NCBI RefSeq assembly: GCF_017916325.1
Contig: NC_090158.1
Coordinates: 100,001 to 164,000 of the forward strand
Direction of reading: 5' to 3'
DNA from: Leishmania martiniquensis
Lineage: Eukaryota > Euglenozoa > Kinetoplastea > Trypanosomatida > Trypanosomatidae
DNA: 64,000 nt
The notes beneath the pieces were generated by a model. It was not told the DNA's origin. It did not search any database and saw only the letters and a list, made by a program, of their open reading frames with translations. The position numbers and the translations under genes were made by a program. Positions 47,027 through 57,900 of this stretch are shown in pieces; position 1 is the first letter of the stretch, and every line of letters starts with the position of its first letter.

Positions 47027-49849
47027 AGGAGGGGTTGTGGTACTGGTAGTGAGGTGTGTTGCTCCCGTACATCCCTAACGATGCTCTCACGCTTGAAGGG
47101 GAGGTGGTGAAGCGCCGATGTGTGTGTGTGTGTGTGTGCGAATGCCCGCATCTTTCTTTCTTCGGTTTGTTTTGTAATAGAAAGTCGCCTGCCCTCTTCT
47201 TGGCTGCCGCTCCCCTCCTCTTTTCCTCGTCACACCACGAACGGAACCCCTCCCCCCGCTCTCTCCCCTCCTTCACTCCCTACCGCGCTACCCCTCCACG
47301 CAACCGTTCGAGGGCTTGAAGGGACAGAGGAAGAGAGGGGAAGTGGCCGTGCGCGTCGATGTTGCTTTGAAGCGCCTTTTTCTTTTGACCCCGAAAAGCT
47401 CACTCGACAGGCAAACTGGTGGGCTGCATCGGGCTTGTAATGGCGGCGGTCGCACCAGCATCCCCGCTCAGCAGTCACAGTAGAAGTGTAGGTTGTGAAG
47501 GACTCGTAGTGTGGGAATGAAATCCGCAACGTCTCTGCGTTGTTGTGGATGGCTGCGTTGCTGTGTAGAGTAACGCTCTCTGTTTGCATGGCGGTTAGCG
47601 CGTGCCTACCGGCTGAGCGGCTTGCTCACCACAGCCGCGGAGTCACTTGCCCACGCGCATGCACACATACTCAGAGGCAGCGAGGTACAGTGAACCCTAG
47701 TAGAAAGAATCGGTAAAAATATCTGTGGGAGAAGAGGTGTGTGCACAGCAGGAGAGGGCGGTATCGTGGTGATGAAGCAGCGCAGAGTCTTCTGTGATCG
47801 TGTATGTACGCGCACTCCGGGAGGGTTTAGCGATCTTACGAAAACTTTTACCCACCGGCACACACACGAACACACACCTCCACTGCCACTGCCACCGCCT
47901 CTTTCACCCGTTTAGCAGCAACAAAAAAATCGCGTTTACTTTTTCGTGCGCTTCTTTTCACTTTTTTCTTGTGTCTTGCGCCTTTATGGCCCCTCTTCCG
48001 CCCGCCCGCCCTCCTCCTCGCCTCTCCTCCTCCATGACTCAGCCACCCCCTCTTCTCTCAACTCAGATTCCTCTCTCTTGCCCTCCTGTATGCCCGCCCA
48101 GCGATCCCAGATCCTCCTCCTCCTCCCTGGTACAGGTTGCTCCTGCGCTGCTAGCAGACACGTGCATCTCTCTGTGCCTGCTCGAGTGTGTATAAACGGC
48201 TTCGAGGGGAAATAGTCTTAACAGAGTCGGATGGGCTAATGGATGTAGCGATGGTGCTGTGGACAGCATGAGGGGGAAGGGAGGAGGAGCAGACAGAGGT
48301 GAGACGAGGGGTGCGGTGGCGCCGTCGACGCAGGGGGGGGTGATGTACTCGCGCTCATGCGGGTGCCTGTTGAGCGCAAGCGCAACGAACGAAGAAGGAG
48401 AGTACGACAGGCGTAATCCCCTCCCTTCATGCACCAACCCTCCTTCCCCCCCGCCCCGCCCCGCCTCTTCGCTACCGGTTCAAAGGCCAATCTGCCTCCC
48501 TAAGACGAAGCGGCACGGACGAGAGGGAAGGGCAGAAACTGGAAAGAGGCGGAGAATGCAGGGATGAGTGCCGGAGGAGGACGAGCTGCAGTGTGTATCT
48601 TGCACGCCACGTCACTCCGACATTCCGCGTGGCCCTCCTTAGCCGCGCCCTCTTCACACATGCAATGCTCTCTTCTCCACGGCTTTGTCTCTCGAGCACG
48701 CCGCTGTTCCACGCTGCGTCTCCGCTTCTCACTCTCACTGTCACTTTCTTGCGGCACCCTCATCATATGGTGCACGCGCGCATTGTTATCACTTCTCAAA
48801 CAAAAAACGTGGATACTGCGAATGTAACGCTCTACACACGCACGTACACATAGCATTCATCGCATCTCTGACACGTCAGCAGTAGCGCTACATAAGCCAA
48901 GGCCACTACGCACACACGCACAGCGTAGGAGACAAGCTGAGATACAACGCCATTAGAGGACGACGCCGTCTCGGATCGGCTTGCCGGATATTTCTACCCT
49001 CCCCTTTCCCTTTCGCTCGTGTTGGCGTACGGCCCTCTGCTTGACGTACGGCCCCCTCCCTCTTTTTTCTCTCCCCCCTCCCAACTCGCTAGCACGGTCC
49101 ACTTCTTTCCCTCCCATCCCTCTCCTCTCCAAAACGCACGCAGACCCGCTGAAGATCACAATTGCGCCCTCGAGCACAATTACAGGCCCTCTCCACGCAC
49201 ATAAAGCGTTGACATACGTTCGCATCGGCGCATCCCCTTCCACCCCTCCCGTCGCTGTGTTAGGCATCCTTTCTCCCTCTGCCTCTGTCGCACTGACACT
49301 GACACTGACACCGACACTGACACACACACACACACGTACACACAAGCCGTATTGCGTTTTGTTACGCTCTGGCATTCTGTGCTCTCCTCCATTTTTCTTT
49401 TTTGGGGCGCCTGCTTTGGTAAACCCCCTCTCTTACCCCTGCTGTTGCTGTTGCTACGTCGAGAGCCCCTGGCCACTCCTACGGCCGCCCATTGTCTTTT
49501 TTTTGTCGCCGCTGTGCTATCTGCTTGTGCCTGCGTATCGAGACGCGCCTCTTCTCTTCCCTTTTGCGTGCGTGCGACTGCAAGTACATGTCCGCGGGCG
49601 CCCCGTCCGCGTTCCGACGCACGCCACCATAGACGACGTATTTGCACTCATCCTGGCCTATACTCTTGCACGGCAGCACTCGCACGCGCCTCGCTGGCGT
49701 CTTGAGCAGTACCGTACATTTCTCCTTCCTCTCCTGGTTTCACCTCTGCGCGCCCTCCTCCTTGAGCGATCTGTGGCCGTCACCTCACAGCCTTGATATC
49801 CCTCCGACCTGGTGAGCTGTGGAGAAACGTCCGCCTGAAAAGCGTCGTG
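47027..49849 (+). other. Long intergenic region, no gene seen
   Basis: Pyrimidine-rich blocks occupy much of 47160-47300, 47990-48180 and 49000-49600. (GT)n runs lie near 47119-47138 and a run of GACACT-type repeats followed by (CA)n lies at 49289-49336. A 271-codon frame at 48981-49796 is a translation of these tracts. The last pyrimidine stretch, about 49715-49762, with AG at 49764, is a plausible acceptor for the ABC transporter gene. Confidence 0.5.
49289..49336 (+). repeat. ACACTG hexamer tandem followed by (CA)n
   Basis: About five imperfect copies of a CACTGA-type hexamer run into a CA dinucleotide repeat. This is a simple-sequence tract in the ABC transporter 5' spacer. Confidence 0.6.
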
Positions 49850-52800
49850 ATGGCACCGCAGCCGATGAAATCGCCAAAGCCAGCCGCACGCAGTAGCTGT
49901 GATGTAGGGCTCAGCACAACCACCGCTCTTGTGGCGGCCTTCTTGCTTCTGGCTCTCGCGTCTATCACACAAGCGCTGCAGGTGAGTTCGGTGCCGGCAG
50001 AGACAGCGGCATGGAACCGCATGGAGCCGCCCGAGTTGCAGGTGGAGTCGATCACGTGCCTCAACGGCGGCATCCCTGTTGACGATCACTGCGTCTGCTC
50101 CATCTACTACACCTCGGCGAACTGCTCGCAGCGGCAGTGCCCCAACTCCATCGGCGGCAAAGGCGCGCACCACGTGCTGCCAGTCAACTCGAAGAATCAG
50201 TTTTGCGAGAACTGCAACGAAGAGGAATTCAGCGGACTCAGCTGTCAGCTATGCCAGAGCGACGCGGCATGCAAGCAGTACGCCGGCGACTCTGCTGCGT
50301 GCGACACCGGCATGAGCATCCGTGGCGACAGCAAGCAGTTCCAGTGCACCCTGAAAAATGAGTACTTCGTTAGACTCATGGGCGGTTCACGCAACATCAC
50401 CGCAGAGGTCATGCTGAACTGTTCCACCTCAGACGGCACCGCCTTTCGCAAAGGTGAGCACGGCACGTGCACCATGGCCCTCTATCGCATCGAGCCGAAC
50501 AAGAGCTACGTGGATCCATTTTTCCGCTGCGAAGCGCAGGAGTGCTCCCTCGCGTACGGCCAGAGGGACCCCGATCCGAGCGAGGTGAACAACAATACGT
50601 TGCGGCAGCGCTTCTTTCGCGCCACACGCACCACTGGACAGGTGGCGCTCATCGTCGAGTGCGCGTTGCTCGCGGTTCTGGGCGGCTTCACAACGCTACT
50701 CGGTCCCCATCGCACCAAGTCTATCACCGTGTTTATTGCCTCTGCCATCACAGTGACTGTGATGGTGTACATCTCATTGATGATTCTCAGCATGCAGCCC
50801 ATCACGGCCCCGCAGCAGACCGTCATATACGGGTGCAAAAAGACGCATTGCGCCTGCGCCGAAGATCCGCCGTCGCAGTACGATCCGATATGCTCAGCGT
50901 CAACGGTGCTGAGTGAGCAAATCCTGCCGGCCATCAAGAACGAAATCCGCCTGGCCTGTGGGCACAGCAGCCCAAAGTGCGAGCTCACCATGGCGGATCT
51001 CGCACTGGTGTTCCAGGCGGATTGCCGCGCCTCCGAGTGCGTCGACACCGTCCGCTTCCCTGGCGGCTCGTCAGACGATGACGACCACGGCCACGACCGC
51101 GGCGGTGTCGCCGTCCTCGCTAAACAGAATCTCGGCATCCTTCTCGTGTTACTCGTGCTGCTCGTGGCGAGTGGTGTCGGCACGCACTACTACTACACTC
51201 GCAGCATTTCCTACGAGCGGGGCAGAGATTTTCTGGTCACATTCCACGTGAACACGCCACACGGCGACGGCGGCGATGGCACCGACAATGAGTCGCGCAG
51301 CGCGAGTTTCGTGGTTGAGACCCGCGTAGACCTGAACGGAAGCGTGGGCGGCACCCCTACCAGATACCCGCACCCTGCTCCCGACCGTGGCAACGGAGGC
51401 CATGCCAGTCGACTCGAGCGGACGCCACAGCTGCATGACTCGCCGGCAGCGCACGCCGAGCATCGCGCGCTACTACCACAGTGTGCTTCCAGAAGCAGCA
51501 GCCGCTCCCAAGGCGTCGTTTCTGTTCGAGCGAGTGTCTATGAGCAGGCGCGTGCCTTGACGTCGGAGGAGTGTGCACGCATTGAGGAGCTGCGCCGGTT
51601 CACTGCTGCACCGATGGAGCTGCAGGTGTCAGAGCTGCGGTACACCTTAAACGCGCCTCTGCTTGGGACTGCGGAGGAGGGCTCGCGGCGCACGCTGCTG
51701 CACCGCATCAACTTCACCGTGCACTCAGGGGACGTGCTGGCTATTATGGGACCCTCCGGTGCCGGCAAAACTACCCTGCTCGATCTGCTCTCGGCACGTA
51801 TGAAGTCGGGAGTCGTCAGCGGCACGATTGCCCTCAACGGCACGCCAATCAGTGCGACCGGTGCCCGCGCGGCGGAATACCGCAACATCATCGGCTATGT
51901 TTCCCAGGAGGACACGCTGCTGCCGTCCCTGACGGTTGAGCAGACGATCCTGTACGCTGCGCGGCTAAAGCTGCCGAAGGCCCTCTCCCGCAGCACCGTG
52001 AACCACATCGTCAAACGCATTATTGAGACGCTGAAACTGCAGCACTGCTCGCATACACTCATTGGCGGCGAGAAAATTCGCGGACTCAGTGGGGGCGAGA
52101 GGCGCCGCGTCTCCATCGCGGTGGAATTACTGGCGAATCCGCGCATCCTCTACCTAGACGAGCCAACGAGCGGTTTGGATACGGTGAGTGCGAAGCACGT
52201 AGTGGAGGCAATAGTGGAGCTGGCGAAGGACTCGATGATGCGCATGTACGCCATGCACTACTTTGCATTCCGGCCCATTGTGATCTTCAGCATCCATCAG
52301 CCCTCGCAGGAGATCTACGAGCTCTTCGACAAGGTACTGCTGCTCTCTCGAGGAATGAGCATCTACTGCGGCCCTGCCAGGGCCGCCCCGGCCACGATTG
52401 AGCGCCGCGTCACGGCTGCTTTTGGCCGCACACGAGAGGTGCCGAGGAAGGAGTTGCATAGCAACCAGGCTGAGTATCTCATGAAGGTGGAAGAGATTAT
52501 CGACGACGCCGTGCGCGCGGAGCTTCAGGAGGAGGACATGCTCGAGAGCAGTGGAGCCGCAGGTGCCTCTTATGGGAACACCCCATCAAGCGGCATGGCA
52601 GCTGGTGCAACTCGCACGCAGGTGCCGCCGTGCCGCAGCCCTGAGTCACCGCCCCCGCGCGCACTGTCTCAGTCCGGCGGTCGCACCAGTGTAAACGATG
52701 ACAGCGAGCTGGTGAGTGGGTCAGACATCCTCAGCATCACCTTTGGATTCCGCATGTATTACGCGAATGTGTACGAGCAGCTGCAGCTGCTCGTGTCGCG

Positions 52801-53623
52801 CTCCGTTACGTGCTTGTTCGGCTCCTTTCATCTGGTGGTGTGCCACTCAGCAGTGGTGGCGTGCCTTGCGACGCTCATGTGTGTCCTCTACCACGCTCAA
52901 GCCCTCGATCTTCCCGGGTCGCTGAACCGCGCCGGCTCAGTGTCGTTCTTGCTGCTCGTCACCTCCTTTGTGTCGCTAAGCTGCCTTGAGCAACTCATTC
53001 TCGAGCGGAAGCTCTTCAACGTGGAGCGGGAGAACGGCTTCTACACGACAGGTCCCTACCTGATCTCCAAGATCATCGTCGACATTGTCCCGCTTCGCGT
53101 GATCCCGGCCATAGTGCTCGCCTCCGTCATTTACTTTCCCATGGGCTTCCGCGTCGACGTTGGGCTGCACTTCTTCTATTTTATCCTCGTTATTGTGCTC
53201 TTCTCCATCTGTATTACCATGATGATTTTGTGCATCGGCATTGTGACTGGCAGCTTCGGGGCCGCTGCTCTGCTCAGCAGCGTCTTTATCCTGTGGAACT
53301 TCGTCTTTGGTGGAGCGCTGGTGCAAGCCGAGACCATCCCTCCCTCGCTTCGCGCCTTCAAGTCCCTCTCTCCCTTCTTCCTCGCCTTCGAGTCGCTCAT
53401 GGTGAACGAGCTGAACGGACAGCACTGCGTCTTCTCGCCCACGGACGAGACAGGTAACAAGTCATCTGCGAGCATCCCGATCATGTGTGTGCAGTACCTG
53501 ACAAACATCGGGCTGAAGCCAGAGCGTTTCAACGCCGATGTGATGCAGCTGGCGGTCTACTGCCTCTTTTTCGTGGCCCTTGCCTGGCTACTGCTCTCTA
53601 CCTGCTCGAAGCTTGTGCGCTAG
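49850..53623 (+). CDS. ABCG5: ABC half-transporter of subfamily G with a large cysteine-rich ectodomain (ABCG5 type)
   Basis: 1257 residues; upstream codons of the frame start with TTG. N-terminus: a hydrophobic segment near residues 25-42 (LVAAFLLLALASI), a Cys-rich EGF-like ectodomain (about 60-230; CVCSIYYTSANCSQRQC, CENCNEEEFSGLSCQLC), two membrane helices near 265-320, a second Cys-rich loop and another helix near 425-445. Then the nucleotide-binding domain: Walker A GPSGAGKTT with Lys640, signature LSGGERRR at 746-753, Walker B LYLDEP with Asp770 and Glu771, and the IHQPS switch. The C-terminal membrane domain has about six helices with an extracellular loop before the last. This layout matches ADP1/ABCG24-like proteins. 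Leishmania chromosome 23 carries LABCG5, implicated in intracellular haem handling; I assign the symbol on layout and location. Confidence 0.88.
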   Translation: MAPQPMKSPKPAARSSCDVGLSTTTALVAAFLLLALASITQALQVSSVPAETAAWNRMEPPELQVESITCLNGGIPVDDHCVCSIYYTSANCSQRQCPNSIGGKGAHHVLPVNSKNQFCENCNEEEFSGLSCQLCQSDAACKQYAGDSAACDTGMSIRGDSKQFQCTLKNEYFVRLMGGSRNITAEVMLNCSTSDGTAFRKGEHGTCTMALYRIEPNKSYVDPFFRCEAQECSLAYGQRDPDPSEVNNNTLRQRFFRATRTTGQVALIVECALLAVLGGFTTLLGPHRTKSITVFIASAITVTVMVYISLMILSMQPITAPQQTVIYGCKKTHCACAEDPPSQYDPICSASTVLSEQILPAIKNEIRLACGHSSPKCELTMADLALVFQADCRASECVDTVRFPGGSSDDDDHGHDRGGVAVLAKQNLGILLVLLVLLVASGVGTHYYYTRSISYERGRDFLVTFHVNTPHGDGGDGTDNESRSASFVVETRVDLNGSVGGTPTRYPHPAPDRGNGGHASRLERTPQLHDSPAAHAEHRALLPQCASRSSSRSQGVVSVRASVYEQARALTSEECARIEELRRFTAAPMELQVSELRYTLNAPLLGTAEEGSRRTLLHRINFTVHSGDVLAIMGPSGAGKTTLLDLLSARMKSGVVSGTIALNGTPISATGARAAEYRNIIGYVSQEDTLLPSLTVEQTILYAARLKLPKALSRSTVNHIVKRIIETLKLQHCSHTLIGGEKIRGLSGGERRRVSIAVELLANPRILYLDEPTSGLDTVSAKHVVEAIVELAKDSMMRMYAMHYFAFRPIVIFSIHQPSQEIYELFDKVLLLSRGMSIYCGPARAAPATIERRVTAAFGRTREVPRKELHSNQAEYLMKVEEIIDDAVRAELQEEDMLESSGAAGASYGNTPSSGMAAGATRTQVPPCRSPESPPPRALSQSGGRTSVNDDSELVSGSDILSITFGFRMYYANVYEQLQLLVSRSVTCLFGSFHLVVCHSAVVACLATLMCVLYHAQALDLPGSLNRAGSVSFLLLVTSFVSLSCLEQLILERKLFNVERENGFYTTGPYLISKIIVDIVPLRVIPAIVLASVIYFPMGFRVDVGLHFFYFILVIVLFSICITMMILCIGIVTGSFGAAALLSSVFILWNFVFGGALVQAETIPPSLRAFKSLSPFFLAFESLMVNELNGQHCVFSPTDETGNKSSASIPIMCVQYLTNIGLKPERFNADVMQLAVYCLFFVALAWLLLSTCSKLVR

Positions 53624-54948
53624 TCGGTGATGCGGGGGGGGGGGGTAGACGTGCGCGGGGCGGAAAGCTCCTGACGCGTGCCGGCTGCAACATGGAAGTG
53701 ACGAGGGTAGGAAGAGGAAAGAAGAGAGGAGCACGGCAGCGGCTGTGGTGCTGTATCGTGGGCTTTCTCGCGTTGGCTGTGACTCGTCTGAATCGCGGAC
53801 CCTCTGCCATCCGCCGTCCGTCCCACCACTGCCACCACTGCCCACACTCTCCTACAGAGGCACACACACACACATCTCTGACTGTTCGATTGTCTAATGG
53901 TCTGTCTATCTGTGGGAGGAACGGCATATGTTCGCGTCCATCTCTTTTCTTTTTTTTGCTCCCTTCCATTATCCCTCTCTCACGTGTGTGTTGGCCGGCG
54001 CGCAGTCGTACGGATGAGGAGAAGAGGACTGTGCGTGGGGTGATTCGTTGGGTTAGTTTGCCGGTGTGTGTGTGTGTATGTATGCCAAACTGCACGGCTG
54101 CTCTCTCCCCCCTCCCCTCTCTCTTTGGCGATATGTATCGCTTTTTCTATTTTCTTCGGTCTCTCCTGTACAGCTGCCTTGCCCAGTGGCAGCAGTCGTA
54201 ACACGCGCTAAGAGTATCGCCAGCAGTCTCAAAACAGCGTCTGACCATGCGGCGTGACGTGGTGCGGGTGGTTCCCGTGTCGATGCTTTTCGCTTTCTCT
54301 GTCGTTCAGTACGCCCCGGGGGAAGGGGGAGGAGGTGAGGGGCGTCGGGCAGCAGGGAAACGACGGTGAAGGCAAAGATCAGCTTCGTGTGCCGCATCAG
54401 AGCTTCACATTTGTCCAGCTGTACCCCTTCCCCCCCCCACACACACACGCACAGACTTACCACCACCACCACTGCCGCAAAATTCAGACTGCGCAAGACA
54501 AACGTGACAGTTGCCGTCCTATATAGCACAGAGGCACCCCTCTCACTACCGTCCGCCTCGTTTGAGCGCGGGTGTAAAAACACGGGACATCTAACATCTG
54601 CGCGATTGAAACGCCTCCGTCTCGTACTCTGTTCCGCCCGTCAAAGACAAAGCTCTCTCTCCTGTCCGCCTCTCTCTCACTCTCTTTGTGCGCTTCACCC
54701 CTCTCCTCCTCCCTGCGCTCTGTGCCCTTGAGTGGTGGGGGACGAGGGCGACTGTGGAACATCTGGCGGCGGGCCACCACCACGAGAGCCGCACACAGAC
54801 AGGCAGATTCAGAGCAGTGCAAGCGACTTTCCATTCGACGGGCCGGAAAGTCCTTTGTCTGTCGAGTATACGAGTCACAAGCAGTTCTCTTTGTCGCTCG
54901 CCGCCTGACTCTGCAGACCAAGACGCACGCGCCCGCGGTCAAGGCGCG
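53624..54948 (+). other. Intergenic region after the ABC transporter
   Basis: A G10 run lies at about 53634-53645, followed by mixed purine-rich 3' UTR sequence. There are (GT)n and (CA)n tracts near 54063-54078 and 54435-54450. A pyrimidine tract from 54651 to 54728 with AG near 54731 is the likely acceptor for the next gene. The next gene's frame is open upstream to a GTG at 54688, but no ATG precedes 54949. No other gene is seen. Confidence 0.5.
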
Positions 54949-57900
54949 ATGCCCCGCGAACTCCACGAGCGCACCTTTGAGGCTGCGCTCACCAATGAGT
55001 TTCAGTGGCGCAATCTCTACCTGAAGGAGTTCGGCTGCTGCACCTATCCGCCGCCTGTCCCGAAGGACCCGAGTACCACTGCCAGTGGCGTCTATCCGAC
55101 ACGGAGACAAGTCATTCTCCTCCAACACGAAAGCAGCAGCAGCAGCAGCAGCGAAGGTGCTGAGAACGAGGTGGAGGATGACGACCATGAAGAGTCCGCG
55201 GAGGATACCGATAGGGAAGACGTCTGCCAGCCAAACACCAGCTCGGTTTTCTCCCAAGTCTACCGTGGCGGCGACAGCGATGCATGCAAGTCGCGACGGC
55301 ACCAGGCCCCTAATAGCGACGTGGCAGCTGCAGAAGCTCCCTCCATGAGCTCCTCGCGTCGTAGCCGCACTTTGACAGATCAGTTCTTCAGCCTGGACAT
55401 GTCCATCTCTGCTCACGACGATGAAACCAGCGCGCGCAGCTCCTGCCGCCCCAGCTACCGAAGCAGTAGGCGACGGAGCGGTCACGGCGCCGTCCTGCGC
55501 AAGGACGACTTCTTCGACACCAACGACGTCTTCTCGACAAAGTTCTTCAGCTTCCTGTGGCTTGATCCGGATAACACCAACGATGATAACGAGGAAGATG
55601 CAAGTGACGGCCGTGCAGTCGACTACGAGGGCCGTTGGTGGGAAGCGCGCGACTCCGCCAACGAACGAGGCATGGGTCGTGGCTTACCCGACAGAAGCGA
55701 CCGCGGTCGCCTTACGCTGTCACGCTCCCGGTTCTCAACACTGGCGAGCCACACCTTCAACGAGAATCCCCGCGGACTTCCAGAGGCTGTGCTGCACCTG
55801 CACCACCAGACATGGGCCCTGCTGATGGATAACCGGCTCATGGCCTGGGTGCACCGCGAAGCCGCTGATCACTGTCAGCGTGCCACGCAGCTGCGGCATC
55901 ACCTACTCCAAATCATTGCGCGCGGCCCCTCTTCCGCTGACATCGCGGGCGGTTCTGCGCTAGCCTCTCCGACGCGGATCGGCCCCGCACTCGCCCTAAC
56001 GCAGGAAGACGCTCTGCAGCGCACCTTGGAGAGCTTTTCGCCTTTCTTTCTCGTCATCGCACCGCCGGCAGCGTTGCAGAGGGCGAAGGATCAGTTCCGG
56101 GCCGCGCGACGGGCCCAGTACCGCAGTAACAACAAGCATACGTCCGCTGCCGCTTCCGCAGCTGACCTCGTTGGCCTTCCGCTGCTCAGTCAGTACAGCT
56201 CATGGCGAGAGACCTACGAGCACCGCCACTACTGGGACAAGACGCCCTTTTCTTTCTTCTTCATACATGATGTCAGTTACAACTACGCGCAAGTGACGGC
56301 CGTGTTTGTCGAACTGCAGCTACTCTACACCCACTCCCACCATCACTCGCGACGGTGCTTGGAGACGAGGCGGGAGCCGGTGCTTCTCAAGAACGCGGGT
56401 CGTCAACTCAGCTCTTTTAGCACCTCCAGCCCCACGGCAGAGGAGCAGCGCCAGGCGTGCCCGCTCATCCTTATGCAAGAGATGACGGAGAACATTGTCC
56501 TCGCCTACGAGCAAAGCTCCGCCCGCACGACACTGCCAATGCTGTGTCGCGTGCTCGACTTCCTTACAGATGCCGCTCTGGATGTGGTGACGGCCCATCG
56601 CTTCATCAGCCGTCAGGCGCTGCTGCGGCAGCATCAATTTCGTCTACCAGGCATGACCTCAGTGCAGCCGTTGCCTACCCTCCCAAAAGCTTGTGTGTCG
56701 CCTACAACCCCTGCAGCGACTGCAGACAAGTCACAGGCTACAGAGAGTGGCGAAGCGACGGCTGCTGTGAAAGAGAAGCGGTCAAGGATGCGCGGCCTTT
56801 GCGTGTCCAGGTCGGAGAGTAGTCCGTTCGGGAAAGACGACTGCTCCTGCACCGACGCCAGCGGCATCTCCCTCGACTTGGAGCCGCAGCGCGTCACGGA
56901 GCGCGACATCAACGAACTCTTTGAGGTTGCCTATTGGTTTCTGGATGCGACCACGGCGAACGCCAGGGTGCCTCTGGACCCAGCGGCGCTCGCAGGGACG
57001 ACGGCAGCTCTATCCGCGCTGGGCGGGGAATTGCCAAACAGTCCACTGGCGGTATCGAAGAGGGGAAGCCGAGCCTTCCCAGGCAACGCACCACTGCTAG
57101 ACATGTCAGCCGACCGCGCCGGCATGTATCACAGCCCAGGCGTGGGCACCGCCGGTCGAGGGGCGCCCCTCTCGATGTTTCACACCGTGCGCGCTGAGGA
57201 GCCACTGCTGGCCGGTCAGCACCCCAGCAACGCCCTCCCCCTGGCAGACGCCTATAACCTGCAGCTGTCATCGCCACTACAATGGCAGTACTTACCCGGT
57301 CGCACACAAGTGTACAAGCCCGTCGAGTTTCTTGTAGAGGCCGTGGCGTTACTGGAGGCTTACCGGAAGCCGCTAAGCCTGCACGAGGACCGGTTTTTCC
57401 GCGTCGGCCGCAGGAAGCGGCAGAGCGTGGTGTCCACTGACGTGAGGGCCCGCCGTGGCGACCCTGTAGGGAAGAGATTCACATCACCGAGTTTCACGCC
57501 CGCCCCTTTCACCGAGGCCTTTACAAGCCTCATGAGCCCGTTGGTGGTTCTCACCACTTACATTCGCCTTCACGGCAGCGCATGGTTGAAGCACCTCTGC
57601 CAACACGTCTTCGAGTTGCTGCGCAGGCCGAGTGTTCTGCTGTACGTGAACACTCTTGAGCTCGACACCGTGTGGGCATCCCTGCAGCCAGCGCCGCCAT
57701 CACCGGCACAGGAAACAATCAGGCCGGCGGACCCGCCAGTGCCACGAGGGCGCCAGCCCCGACAAAGCCCGCTATCAGAAGCTGGGCTGCCCGCCCAAAA
57801 TGCCGCCGCCAACAGCGAGGTGGCGCGCCGCGACTTCCTCTACGGACTCCACTGCCTGGAAGACCTCATTTGTCAGGACATTTTGTACGTCCTAAACGAT

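Noticed and set aside
48981..49796. 271-codon open frame on + strand
   Set aside because: It is Pro/Ser/Leu/Thr-rich and is a direct translation of pyrimidine tracts and (CA)n repeats. It has no ordered region and precedes the ABC transporter as leader sequence.
54688..54948. 87-residue N-terminal extension of the giant protein
   Set aside because: It starts at GTG within the pyrimidine tract that should be the splice signal, and no ATG is present before 54949.
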